Positions 26,147 through 34,155 are shown, numbered from the stretch's first letter. The stretch: 52,380 nucleotides of DNA from Candidatus Methanodesulfokora washburnensis (GCF_003947435.1 NZ_RCOS01000027.1:1-52380), one strand, 5' to 3'. Program-made: numbers and translations. The notes: a model not told the origin generated them from the sequence alone.

Positions 26147-26992
26147 ATGGAAGGAAAAATATACCTGATAGATCTATCATTTTCAAGTAGAGGGGAGGGA
26201 GAAATACCATTTTCCGGTCCTTATATAATAGATAGCATAAGAAAAGCTATAATGTCCTCGGATCCAATCGTAGCAAGATCGGCTGAACTGAACGAAATAT
26301 CAGTATACCCCTTTATGCCAAAGGATGGATGGAGATCTTGGTGTAAGTACCAAGGTATGCATGTGTCAAATGGAGAGCGTTTTCAGTCAAAGATAGTTAT
26401 CTTCGATGAGGAAGTGTTTAATTTGGTGAGATCTTGGCTTCTTAAAAAACCTGCCATCAGGATAGGAGATATAAGCTTCCTTTTAGGTGATGTGAGCTGG
26501 ACAGAGTTAAATTATGATTCCTTTATTATAAAGGAACCATCTAAATCATTTAGGTTGGTTTTTATGACTCCAACGTGCTTGAAAAGATCAGAACCACAGC
26601 TTTGTTACCTGTATCCCAATGTGAGGACCATAATATCATCCCTTGCATCGATATGGAATAGAAGAGCTGAAACAAAATGCCCGGATCCAAGAACTATAGG
26701 AACTTGGGCTAGCCTAAGTCTAATAGAAACAGGATATGAACTGTGCACCAGCAGGCCCATACAACTGCAGGGAAACCGCTATCTCGTGGGGTTTGTCGGA
26801 TGGGTTAACTACAGAATAGCAGATCATCCAGAATGGAGCAGGGAGGATCATATTATGATGGCAGCTTGGACACAGACGCTTCTCAGACTTGGTGAGCTAT
26901 CGGGCATAGGTATTGCACGATCAGCTGGATTTGGCAAGATAAGATATAGCGCCAGTAGGTCTGACGCCTACTTCCTCGAAAATCGCTCCTAA
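26147..26992 (+). CDS. cas6: CRISPR-associated endoribonuclease Cas6 family, standalone
   Basis: The 281-residue RAMP protein has two ferredoxin-like halves. RLVFMTPTCLKR is the mid-protein TPT motif of Cas6, and LLRLGELSGIGIARSAGFGKIRY is the C-terminal glycine-rich loop (GxGxxxxxGFG) that grips crRNA repeats. Cas6 normally cuts pre-crRNA within repeats. No CRISPR array or other cas gene is present in this 52-kb window, so it either serves a distant array or has another RNA role. The general His is not obvious; H201-like positions need structural comparison. Its last 72 bp overlap the convergent AdoMet decarboxylase-like gene. Confidence 0.78.
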   Translation: MEGKIYLIDLSFSSRGEGEIPFSGPYIIDSIRKAIMSSDPIVARSAELNEISVYPFMPKDGWRSWCKYQGMHVSNGERFQSKIVIFDEEVFNLVRSWLLKKPAIRIGDISFLLGDVSWTELNYDSFIIKEPSKSFRLVFMTPTCLKRSEPQLCYLYPNVRTIISSLASIWNRRAETKCPDPRTIGTWASLSLIETGYELCTSRPIQLQGNRYLVGFVGWVNYRIADHPEWSREDHIMMAAWTQTLLRLGELSGIGIARSAGFGKIRYSASRSDAYFLENRS

Positions 26993-27340
26993 AAGACCCA
27001 TTCCAGTCCTGATTTCTAGTGAGTATCCTGTTTTTCCCTTAAAGAATCTTACCAAGTTGAAATATACCTCCCATGTGCTCTCCGGATCCTTACAGGACGA
27101 GACCTCCACTGTCACGAGGCCCTTGCTTATCCATGTCCTCACAGCAACGTGAGATTCTCCTATAACTCCTATTCCCAGCAGTCCATCCACCTGTCTGTGC
27201 ACATAGACATCGAATATAGTGAGTCCGGCTCTGACTACGGACGAGACTATGGCCTCCTGTAGGAACCCCATGTCATCCATTAGAGCTCTATCGGCATTGT
27301 GAATTTCCCCTATCACGTGAAACTCGAAGGCTCTGACCAT
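26921..27340 (-). CDS. speD: S-adenosylmethionine decarboxylase-like proenzyme
   Basis: About 139 residues. GESHVAVRTW contains the cleavage serine S63 that becomes the pyruvoyl group, and C83 (VEVSSC) is conserved. Numbering matches Thermotoga AdoMetDC, but the catalytic/processing His68 is Arg68 here. Enzymes of this fold make decarboxylated AdoMet or, in some Crenarchaeota, agmatine from arginine, so the substrate is open. GGAGGTG nine nt upstream favours the ATG at 27340; the GTG inside that site (27352) is an unlikely start. It overlaps cas6 by 72 bp tail to tail. Confidence 0.8.
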   Translation of the reverse strand: MVRAFEFHVIGEIHNADRALMDDMGFLQEAIVSSVVRAGLTIFDVYVHRQVDGLLGIGVIGESHVAVRTWISKGLVTVEVSSCKDPESTWEVYFNLVRFFKGKTGYSLEIRTGMGLLGAIFEEVGVRPTGAISYLAKSS

Positions 27341-27620
27341 AGTACAAGTCACCTCCTTTGAGAGTACATGAAATGGACAATAGGTTCAAATAAAAATTTT
27401 ATGCTGGCAAGTCAAGGGATTAATCTCTGCGTCAAAGCTGGCCAAAATCAGCCAAATTTGTCCAAAATGTCTCTTTAGCCTCTGAAAAATCCCCCATTGA
27501 TCAGACCTCGGATTAGAGTTCTTTTTAGAATTCTGAGGAATGCATGCAAGATAAACTGTATTATTTGCCAGATTAGCGAACAAAAAGGAGATAAGTCTCT
27601 AACTTCGTTAAATTCTAATT
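27341..27620. other. 280-bp intergenic region with hairpin and short imperfect repeats
   Basis: No convincing gene. Three consecutive imperfect 11-mers of the form (g)CCAAAAT lie around 27440-27472. AGAGTTCT at 27515-27522 can pair with AGAATTCT at 27527-27534 (one G-U), followed by GAGGAATG, which vaguely resembles the IS605-type ends described at 30543-30778 and 39764-39822. A T-rich TATA-like stretch upstream of the decarboxylase gene lies near 27390-27402. Confidence 0.4.
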
Positions 27621-28628
27621 TTAAATGCTTTTCGCTCCGCTTATCTCCCTAGCCACGGAGGTCCCGCTGGATCCCAGTATCTCAGGTCTGCTGACCTCTT
27701 TTCTGCGTCTTCTGACCAATTCCTTCACTATTTCATTCATTTCATCATGAACAAGCTCTTTTACAGCTTTTGCATCATCTATCAACAGCCGATTAACCTT
27801 CTTTTTTGCAAGAAAATTCAGAAGCTCTGCAACAAACGGTCCTGTATCTCCTTTCATGAAGAAAGTGCCGAGTGCATGAAGCTCCAGCTTGTTTGCTAGG
27901 CTTCCCACCTCTGATAGCTTCTTAAACAGGAAGGAGATTCTCACAATACCTGCAAATCCACTTAGTCTTGTTACAACCTTGCTTCCATCAACAGACTCCT
28001 GCATACGCTCCTCAATGTACATTAGATCCTCTACTCCAATATTAAACTCCTTTGCAAATTTTTCAGCCGGCCATATGCCGAAAATAAGGGGAATTTCTCC
28101 CTTTATTCCTACATTTTGATCTGATATAAGGCTAATTGCAGTTCTTAAAATTATTTGTTGCAATTCCTCGATCTTTTCCTGCTCGAATGGTGCTATCCTC
28201 TTTACGAAGGATCCTCCCTCTCTTCTATCAGAGAAATCTCCGATGTAAGATCCATCATAACCCTCATAAAATCTCTCCAATATGGGTAAAGCCACACTGG
28301 ACTCGTCTAAAAACAAGGCAGGATTTTCATCCATTCCCTTCAGGAAATTTTGTCCATACAATCTAGTGAGGGATCCAGGAGAGTCAACTACAACCCAACC
28401 ATCTGCGCCTTCAATGCCAACAATGGGTTTCAGTGCATAGGTGAAATATCTTAGCTCCTTGTCATAGGAAAGAGAGCATCTAACACACAGCTTTATCAAC
28501 AGATTCCTGTGGTAAAAATCTCTTTCTGCCTCTATATCCATTCCAGCTATCCCAATTACATTCCAAGAGCTCTTCTCCTCCATTATATCTCTTAAAATCC
28601 CTGAGAATAACTTTCTTGGTGTTCGCAT
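27621..28628 (-). CDS. Hypothetical protein (335 aa), unknown
   Basis: A soluble protein, no signal peptide or membrane segments. It has an N-terminal region with two close cysteines (CVRCSLSY), a central acidic stretch (ENPALFLDESSVALP), a helical second half and a basic patch (VRRRRKEVSRPEIL) near the C-terminus. GIAGMDIEAERDFYHRNLLIK and IGDFSDRREGG carry clustered acidic residues. I do not recognise the family. It is monocistronic, flanked by about 200-280 bp of non-coding DNA on each side. Confidence 0.65.
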   Translation of the reverse strand: MRTPRKLFSGILRDIMEEKSSWNVIGIAGMDIEAERDFYHRNLLIKLCVRCSLSYDKELRYFTYALKPIVGIEGADGWVVVDSPGSLTRLYGQNFLKGMDENPALFLDESSVALPILERFYEGYDGSYIGDFSDRREGGSFVKRIAPFEQEKIEELQQIILRTAISLISDQNVGIKGEIPLIFGIWPAEKFAKEFNIGVEDLMYIEERMQESVDGSKVVTRLSGFAGIVRISFLFKKLSEVGSLANKLELHALGTFFMKGDTGPFVAELLNFLAKKKVNRLLIDDAKAVKELVHDEMNEIVKELVRRRRKEVSRPEILGSSGTSVAREISGAKSI

Positions 28629-28836
28629 GCGATTACCTCATCACTTTCTGCTTTCAATAGTTGCCCTTTTAATAAACTTATTGCAATACTCAGGGCCACG
28701 ATGTCGTAATAACTCTACGAAATAGTCTCCTTAAGTTCTCCTTAGCCTTAGAATTAGGTTTAGCACTTATTAAAAACTGAAGGTAAAAGTTTTATCTTTG
28801 AATATAACTACCTTAATGGGGTGAGGAAATCTGATA

Positions 28837-29166
28837 GTGAGAAAAGTCTCTGATGTAGAGCCCCAGCCTGTTGTGGATGCCGAGGGAGTAACTGTGAGAT
28901 GGATCTTCAGCAAGCCGGAGAATGTGCCAAATTTTGCAATGAGATATTTCCACATGAAGAAGGGATCTGTGATAAAGGAGCATTTTCACGACTGGGAGCA
29001 TGAAATCTATGTGGTGAAGGGGAGGATAATTGTGACAGCTGGAGAGGAGAAAGCAGAGGTATCAGAGGGATACGCTATATACGTACCTCCAAACATTCCC
29101 CATTCCTATCTAGCTATTGAGGAGTCTGAGTTTCTCTGCATGATACCGCTAAAGGGTGCTCCTTAG
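28837..29166 (+). CDS. Single-domain cupin protein
   Basis: The 109-residue cupin has motif 1 EHFHDWEHEIYVVKGRI, with His/His/Glu/His metal-ligand positions (GX5HXHX3-4EX6G-like), and motif 2 GYAIYVPPNIPHSY. It probably binds a divalent metal; the substrate is not predictable. The start is a GTG at 28837 with GGGGTGAGG upstream. The thpR start is 11 nt after its stop, so the two are probably co-transcribed. Confidence 0.8.
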   Translation: MRKVSDVEPQPVVDAEGVTVRWIFSKPENVPNFAMRYFHMKKGSVIKEHFHDWEHEIYVVKGRIIVTAGEEKAEVSEGYAIYVPPNIPHSYLAIEESEFLCMIPLKGAP

Positions 29167-29176
29167 GTGGTATTAT

Positions 29177-29740
29177 ATGGGAATAAGAACATTTATAGCA
29201 GTGGATTTGGATGACTCTCTGAGAGGAAAAGTAGTTGATATCCAGTCTAGATTGGAGAAATCAACAGACTATGTGCTAAAGCTAGTTGAGCCAGAAAATC
29301 TTCACATAACCCTTAAATTTCTCGGCGATGTTGATGAAAGCAGAATGGAAAGAGTATTTCATACTGTTAAAGAGGCATTGTCTGGTGCAAGTCCATTTAA
29401 GATAGTGCTGCGGGGAGTAGGCGCTTTTCCCTCTGTTACGAGGCCTGAGGTGATATGGATTGGGCTTGGAGAGGGAATGGAAAGCTTAATTAAAATAATG
29501 ACAACACTGGAAACTTATCTTGCGAGAATAGGTTTTCCTAGGGAGAAAAGAGAGCCAGTACCGCATCTTACAATAGCGAGAGTTAAAAAACCATCAAAGG
29601 ATGGCATATCCTCTCTTCTGAGATCCCTCTCAGACATAGAAATAGGTTCCATGGAGGTATCAGATGTGAAGGTTAAGAGCAGCACATTAACTCCTTCTGG
29701 ACCTATTTACAAGGATCTAACTACAATTCACTTGGTGTGA
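29177..29740 (+). CDS. thpR: RNA 2',3'-cyclic phosphodiesterase ThpR (LigT family)
   Basis: About 187 residues of the 2H phosphoesterase fold: MGIRTFIAVDLDD at the N-terminus, the first HxT motif NLHITLKFLGD and the second PHLTIAR. It hydrolyses 2',3'-cyclic phosphates in RNA. AGGTGG seven nt before the ATG at 29177 fixes the start; seven upstream in-frame codons are excluded. The DUF62 gene begins six nt after its stop. Confidence 0.92.
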   Translation: MGIRTFIAVDLDDSLRGKVVDIQSRLEKSTDYVLKLVEPENLHITLKFLGDVDESRMERVFHTVKEALSGASPFKIVLRGVGAFPSVTRPEVIWIGLGEGMESLIKIMTTLETYLARIGFPREKREPVPHLTIARVKKPSKDGISSLLRSLSDIEIGSMEVSDVKVKSSTLTPSGPIYKDLTTIHLV

Positions 29741-29746
29741 TGAGAA

Positions 29747-30511
29747 ATGATAATAACTCTCCTAACAGATTTCGGTACGAAGGATTACTATGTCTCAGCT
29801 ATGAAAGGTGTGATAAAATCCATAAATCCAGCGGCAGATATAGTGGATATAACTCATGAGGTGAGGCCCTTCTCCATACTGGAGGGAGCTTTTATTTTAT
29901 GGCAAGCAGTTTCTTGGTTTCCCGATGGGTCTGTGCATGTGGGTGTTGTGGATCCTGGAGTTGGAACAGGGAGGAATCCCATAGTTATCCGAGCTGGAAG
30001 AAGTTTCCTAGTTGGACCTGATAATGGACTTCTTTTTCCCGCAGCAAAAAAGTTGTCAGATAAACTAGAGGTGTTCAAGATAGTGGAGGGAAAGTACACT
30101 TTACACAGGTCGGGGACATTCGATGGAAGGGATATATTTGCGCCTGTCGCTGCTCATATATCAAGAGGAGTTCCTGTAGAGGAAATAGGGGTTAGAATAG
30201 ATAACTTTATCAAAATAGATTTATTTGATTGGAGAAAAGCTGGAAGAACTGTATACGGCAAGATCCTGCATATAGACAGATTCGGGAACATAGTAACAAA
30301 CATACCAAATCTAAATATTAATAATATGATTATGAGGATAAAGAATGTTGAGATTCCTGTGAAGACCATGAGTTCCTATGCTGAGGCCGAGGATGAAGTT
30401 TTTCTAGTTGAGGGAAGCTCGGGGCTTTTGGAGATATCCTCTAAGATGAGAAGCGCTGCAGAAATAACAGGTCTAGAAGTAGGCGATCCCATAGAGCTGA
30501 TTATTCCATGA
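29747..30511 (+). CDS. S-adenosyl-L-methionine hydrolase/hydroxide adenosyltransferase (DUF62)
   Basis: The 254-residue protein begins ITLLTDFGTKDYYVSAMKG with VVDPGVGTGR and FVGPDNGLLFP-like segments, all hallmarks of the DUF62 family. These enzymes cleave SAM with water to adenosine and methionine. The C-terminal barrel includes HIDRFGNIVTN. It is the last gene of a cupin-thpR-DUF62 run. A strong hairpin (30543-30582) follows 32 nt after its stop. Confidence 0.92.
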   Translation: MIITLLTDFGTKDYYVSAMKGVIKSINPAADIVDITHEVRPFSILEGAFILWQAVSWFPDGSVHVGVVDPGVGTGRNPIVIRAGRSFLVGPDNGLLFPAAKKLSDKLEVFKIVEGKYTLHRSGTFDGRDIFAPVAAHISRGVPVEEIGVRIDNFIKIDLFDWRKAGRTVYGKILHIDRFGNIVTNIPNLNINNMIMRIKNVEIPVKTMSSYAEAEDEVFLVEGSSGLLEISSKMRSAAEITGLEVGDPIELIIP

Positions 30512-30542
30512 GGATTTCAGTCACAAAAATTATGAAATGGGA

Positions 30543-30582
30543 GCCCAGAAAACCCAGAGCTTTAGCTCTGGGATGGATGGGC
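30543..30582 (+). repeat. 40-nt two-tier inverted repeat (terminator or IS605-type left-end hairpin)
   Basis: The inner arms CCCAGAGC (30553-30560) and GCTCTGGG (30565-30572) are perfect with a TTTA loop. The outer arms GCCCA (30543-30547) and TGGGC (30578-30582) are perfect and separated from the inner stem by symmetric 5-nt internal bulges. It either ends the DUF62 transcript or marks the left end of the element running to 30778. Confidence 0.7.
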
Positions 30583-30596
30583 AAAGTTTAAATACA
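30583..30596 (+). promoter_or_regulatory. BRE/TATA promoter of the omega-RNA-like transcript
   Basis: AAAGTTTAAATACA is a consensus-like TATA box with BRE. The predicted start is about 30614-30617, coinciding with an ATG at 30614 and the first stem of the structured RNA. Confidence 0.65.
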
Positions 30597-30613
30597 AACC
30601 TCCCCTGAAATCC

Positions 30614-30778
30614 ATGGCTCGGATGTTCCGGGTCAGCGAGGATATGTCCTTAGCCCGCAGGTTAATGAGATCTGCGGGATGGGGGAGTTGTGAGCCCCCC
30701 GAACCAGCAGATGAGGGGATAGGCGCAAAGCCTCCCTGAACGCTGGAAGCTCCCGACTTCGGTCGTGAAGCAGCTCAC
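30614..30778 (+). ncRNA. Orphan omega-RNA-like element (tnpB-less IS605 relic)
   Basis: Structured, GC-rich sequence with its own promoter. Stems: CCCGCAG/CTGCGGG (around 30653-30678), GGGGG/CCCCC (about 30681-30699), CCAGC/GCTGG (30703-30707/30741-30745) enclosing AGGC/GCCT, and CGAC-TTCG-GTCG (30754-30765). It ends GAAGCAGCTCAC at 30778. The 3' part has the layout I know from archaeal IS605 right ends/omega-RNAs, and it matches a second relic at 39764-39822 (GATGAG, AAAGCCT, GGAA.CTC, CGTGAAG in the same order). A 41-codon frame (30614-30739) ends DEGIGAKPP, which looks like a TnpB C-terminal tail rather than a gene. No nuclease gene remains. If it is a true omega-RNA, the guide would be the bases just after 30778. 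Confidence 0.6.
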
Positions 30779-30882
30779 ATAAAGGATTTCCTCAGAGATT
30801 TTAGGGATTGTTGTGTGTAGTTGTAAACCCCGTAGAAGAGTTCTGCTCCACTTAAAAATTTATTATAATAAAAGGTGAGTTC

Positions 30883-32439
30883 ATGGAGGAACACGAGCTC
30901 ATAAAAAACCTGAGATCGGCTGGAAAAGAGACTCCTGATCTAGGACCAGTTGCTGTATGGATGGGTGAGCTGGAATCTGGCGGATACCCTGTACCAAAAG
31001 GTATAGTAGTATCAAATAAGGTACTTGACTCCTTTTTAAGGGAAAATGGGATTGCACATGAGCTGTTTTCCATGATGAAATCTGGAAGGAGCGGGGCTGA
31101 GGTATCCGAGAGAATCTCCAAGATGATAACATCTGGAGTTATTAGTCAACAGTTAATGAAAAGCTTATTGGAAAGCATAGATTATAACATGGAGAAAGCC
31201 AATGAACTAGGATGGGTCTCATTAATAGCCTCTCCTTCTCACAAGCTCCTGCCGATTTTATGGAATGAAGGGAATATATTCATGCATGGAGTTAGCTTGA
31301 AAGGATTGGAGGAAGGATTAAAAGAGATGTGGAAACTGAACTTCATGCCTAGGGCTATAGATCTGGCTAGAAATGATCTAAACATAATCTTAAGCTCTGT
31401 TATAATGCTGGATCCGGTAGAGATTGGCTTATCTGGGTGGCTTGTAACGGATGAGTTAAATATACTGATAAAATCCTCCTTTGGCTATCCCAAGGGGTTT
31501 AATGATCAGGGATATGATTTATTTACCATAAATAGATCAAATCTCTCGATAAAAGAGAGAAAAATAGCTGAGAAAAGCACGAAAATCATAATCGAGAGGG
31601 GAGGATTCAAGGTGATCAAGAGGATGAGAAGTGAGGAAGCAGTATCTTCTTCTATAAGCGAGGATATGCTAATAAAACTGGCCACGCTTGGTCTAGATGT
31701 TGAGTGGCACCTGGGAGGTAATATTATCCTTCAGTGGGCCATTGGAGAGGAGCCAATTATACTTCTTGCTGTGAAAAGAAAGGAGGTAGAAATAGGAATA
31801 AAGAAGGAGGAGATATACACCGAAAAAGAGGAGGAAAAGATAAAGCTGCCTTCAGTTATTCCACCTCCTGCTATACTGAAGTTGTTTCTCTGGGTGGACG
31901 ATCCTGTAAAAGCCGAGAGTCTTGAAAGTATAGTGGATGGATTTATAATTGATAGTAAGATAGCTCAGAAAATATTGAATTTTATATATAAATTAGGACA
32001 TACTATAATAATAGATGGAGAGCTAGAGATCCCTCAGGACTTGGCGCAAAGGGTTTACTTCCTGTCAAAAGAGTCTGGAAAAAGAAGTTTGCTTAAGGTA
32101 GAAAGCCTAAAAGACCTTCTACTCTATAAAAGAGGGTTTTCTGGTATGGTGATGTATCTAGATGTCATTTCTAAAGAATTAGATATGGGATACAAGGAAT
32201 TGCTCAATATGATAAGAAAAATAGTGGATCCCTTGGAAGGGGGGCTGGTCTTAGCTCAGCTGGATGAGATACCGGATGTTGATACAGTTAAGATCATGAT
32301 GTCCCTTGGGATCACAGGAATTGTCCTCAGATCTATAGATGAGGAAAAAATGCTCAGGCTGAGAGAGATAGAGAAAGAGCTCCTTCTGAGCACTATATCA
32401 TTGATATGGAAAAAGAACTTTAATGTAATTAATCAATAA
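30883..32439 (+). CDS. Divergent PEP-synthase-like protein (PPDK_N), probably inactive
   Basis: In 518 residues the N-terminus (SGGYPVPKGIVVSNKVLDSFLRENGI) and the middle (LSIKERKIAEK, then EDMLIKLATLGLDVEWHLGGNIILQWAIGEEPIILL) follow the order of the ATP-grasp domain of phosphoenolpyruvate synthase, where the last segment normally reads DIEWA.D...ILQSRP. The start GGKGASLGE is replaced by ETPDLGPVAVWMGEL, and the phosphohistidine domain with its GGxTSHA motif is absent. A weak TIM-barrel-like C-terminal part follows. I infer a paralogue that lost catalysis and may be regulatory. AAAAGGTGA precedes the ATG. Its 3' end overlaps the convergent TlpA-like gene by 42 bp. Confidence 0.65.
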   Translation: MEEHELIKNLRSAGKETPDLGPVAVWMGELESGGYPVPKGIVVSNKVLDSFLRENGIAHELFSMMKSGRSGAEVSERISKMITSGVISQQLMKSLLESIDYNMEKANELGWVSLIASPSHKLLPILWNEGNIFMHGVSLKGLEEGLKEMWKLNFMPRAIDLARNDLNIILSSVIMLDPVEIGLSGWLVTDELNILIKSSFGYPKGFNDQGYDLFTINRSNLSIKERKIAEKSTKIIIERGGFKVIKRMRSEEAVSSSISEDMLIKLATLGLDVEWHLGGNIILQWAIGEEPIILLAVKRKEVEIGIKKEEIYTEKEEEKIKLPSVIPPPAILKLFLWVDDPVKAESLESIVDGFIIDSKIAQKILNFIYKLGHTIIIDGELEIPQDLAQRVYFLSKESGKRSLLKVESLKDLLLYKRGFSGMVMYLDVISKELDMGYKELLNMIRKIVDPLEGGLVLAQLDEIPDVDTVKIMMSLGITGIVLRSIDEEKMLRLREIEKELLLSTISLIWKKNFNVINQ

Positions 32440-34155
32440 TACATTATTATAATTCACAGTTATAGTAATATCTACCCTTGCTTTCTTCATTTCTATTGGA
32501 AATATGAATATCCATTTCTCAGAACCTAAACTTTTGAAGTTTATATCAATATGTAATTTCTTGCTTGGGATATCAGCGTAGGAAAGGAAGAGATGATACC
32601 CATAATCCCATTCTAGGCTGTACTTTTCAACGAGATTGCCTGCATGTATTACCACATCACTCTCCGGCTTTCCGAACATTCCAAGCAATAGCTGAGGTAG
32701 TGGTTCTTGCTTTATATAAATAGATAAATTTTTAATACTATTAGAAAGCATAGGTATATCAAAAGATATAAATTCTCCTTTATTCACATAACGGCTCATA
32801 TTTAGCTCTAGCGTTTCATTGGTAGCATTCCCAACAACATCTTTCAGTCTTCTTGCCTCCGATAAGTATGAGATGAAATATGCATGTGCTCTTGTTAGAT
32901 TTTCCTCTTGAATTGAATCTAAAAGTGAGGACACATCAGAGTACATCTTATTTATCAAGTCCTTTGCTTTTCTTGCTATTAATAGAGCCGCTAAACATTC
33001 CTCAGAGGAGTTTTCACATGGTGTCGTTCCGTTGATCTTCTCTATTATATTCTCCAGCACTCTCTTTCTCTCTATCCAGGCACTTTTGTTGAGAATCTCC
33101 CCTGGTGGTTTCCTGAAAAGGAATATAGTAATATTTTCATCTGTTTTTCCTGATTTAACCTGAAGCTTGGTCGATAGATTCCCAAAGAACTCCTCAACAG
33201 GGGTTATGCATATTTTGTAAGAAGTTTTATTAATTTTTTCCAAGTGAAAATTAAATTTATTATAATTATAAACAAAAGATATATTATCTATATCTTTATC
33301 CGAAGCAACATAGAAACAGCTGTTTCTATCGAGGTCGATCAATTGACTGGACAACTTTACTGAAATATTTTTCTCCCTGTATATTTGGATATCCTTGCTT
33401 GCTTCTGAAGCTGAAAAATTCTGGTCTCCAGGAAATCTAGCTTTAATAACATAATTTCCGTCAGGAAGCTGGCTTATATCTAGAGTTGCGGAGAACTCTC
33501 CCTCTGGATTAGTTAACGTCCATGTTTCCATCTCAGCTAGGCTTATTATAACAACTCTGCTGGGGATACCAAATGTTTCGCTGTATAACCTACCTTTTAC
33601 TATTACTTTCTCTGGATAGCTGATTTCAGCACTCAGGGATATATAAGTAGGTATGGGCATCTGAGCTCTGCCTACAGAAGGACTTTTCGCCCCACCAGCA
33701 GCGGTAACCAGATCGCAGAAACTTTCATTGCTTTCACCAGAAATTATTTTAAATATATTTCCATTAATATCTATTATTACTATAGTTGGCACTCCGCTCA
33801 CATCATACTTTTTAGCTAGATCGAAATCCTCCGGAATGAAGAACCAGTTTTCATTAGCATAAGAGGAGAAAAACTTGTAATCTTCTTCTACATCTCCTCC
33901 AAGCCCATCCATTAAAACGATATAATCTCCATCGCAGCCGGATAGACCTGCGCTTAGCTTTGGAATTTCCACGCGACAATGAGGGCAGTAGTACTGATAA
34001 AAAACCAATATTATGACCTTTCCCCTCAGATCATTAGTGCTTATGGTTTTTCCATCGTATGTTTTAACGGAAAAATCAGGTGCCTTAGTCTGAGGCAGAG
34101 CCAGAATTATAGTAACATTTATTATGATGAAAAATAATATCCAATATATCCTCAT
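32398..34155 (-). CDS. Secreted TlpA/thioredoxin-fold protein with large C-terminal extension
   Basis: The 585-residue protein has a signal peptide (residues 1-20). A redoxin domain follows (APDFSVKTYDGKTISTNDLRGK, then FYQYYCPHCRVEIPKL with the CPHC redox pair, and the cis-Pro loop VSGVPTIVIID). Next is an Ig-like beta domain (about residues 180-270, ending near PGDQNFSAS). The long remainder contains a helical hairpin and more beta structure. Many N-x-S/T sequons fit N-glycosylation by AglB (47504-49534). No C-terminal membrane anchor is evident. Its role is probably extracytoplasmic disulfide or oxidative chemistry; partner unknown. Confidence 0.75.
   Translation of the reverse strand: MRIYWILFFIIINVTIILALPQTKAPDFSVKTYDGKTISTNDLRGKVIILVFYQYYCPHCRVEIPKLSAGLSGCDGDYIVLMDGLGGDVEEDYKFFSSYANENWFFIPEDFDLAKKYDVSGVPTIVIIDINGNIFKIISGESNESFCDLVTAAGGAKSPSVGRAQMPIPTYISLSAEISYPEKVIVKGRLYSETFGIPSRVVIISLAEMETWTLTNPEGEFSATLDISQLPDGNYVIKARFPGDQNFSASEASKDIQIYREKNISVKLSSQLIDLDRNSCFYVASDKDIDNISFVYNYNKFNFHLEKINKTSYKICITPVEEFFGNLSTKLQVKSGKTDENITIFLFRKPPGEILNKSAWIERKRVLENIIEKINGTTPCENSSEECLAALLIARKAKDLINKMYSDVSSLLDSIQEENLTRAHAYFISYLSEARRLKDVVGNATNETLELNMSRYVNKGEFISFDIPMLSNSIKNLSIYIKQEPLPQLLLGMFGKPESDVVIHAGNLVEKYSLEWDYGYHLFLSYADIPSKKLHIDINFKSLGSEKWIFIFPIEMKKARVDITITVNYNNVLLINYIKVLFPYQ

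Noticed and set aside
27386-27583. 65-codon open frame on the minus strand
   Set aside because: No ribosome binding site, odd composition, and it overlaps hairpin and repeat sequence; judged chance.
26147-30000. CRISPR array near cas6
   Set aside because: I looked for regularly spaced direct repeats of 24-37 bp in the gaps on both sides and elsewhere in the window; none is present.
30614-30739. 41-codon frame as a leaderless mini-protein gene
   Set aside because: The ATG falls at the predicted transcription start, but composition and the stem-loops fit a TnpB C-terminal remnant inside an RNA element better than a real protein.
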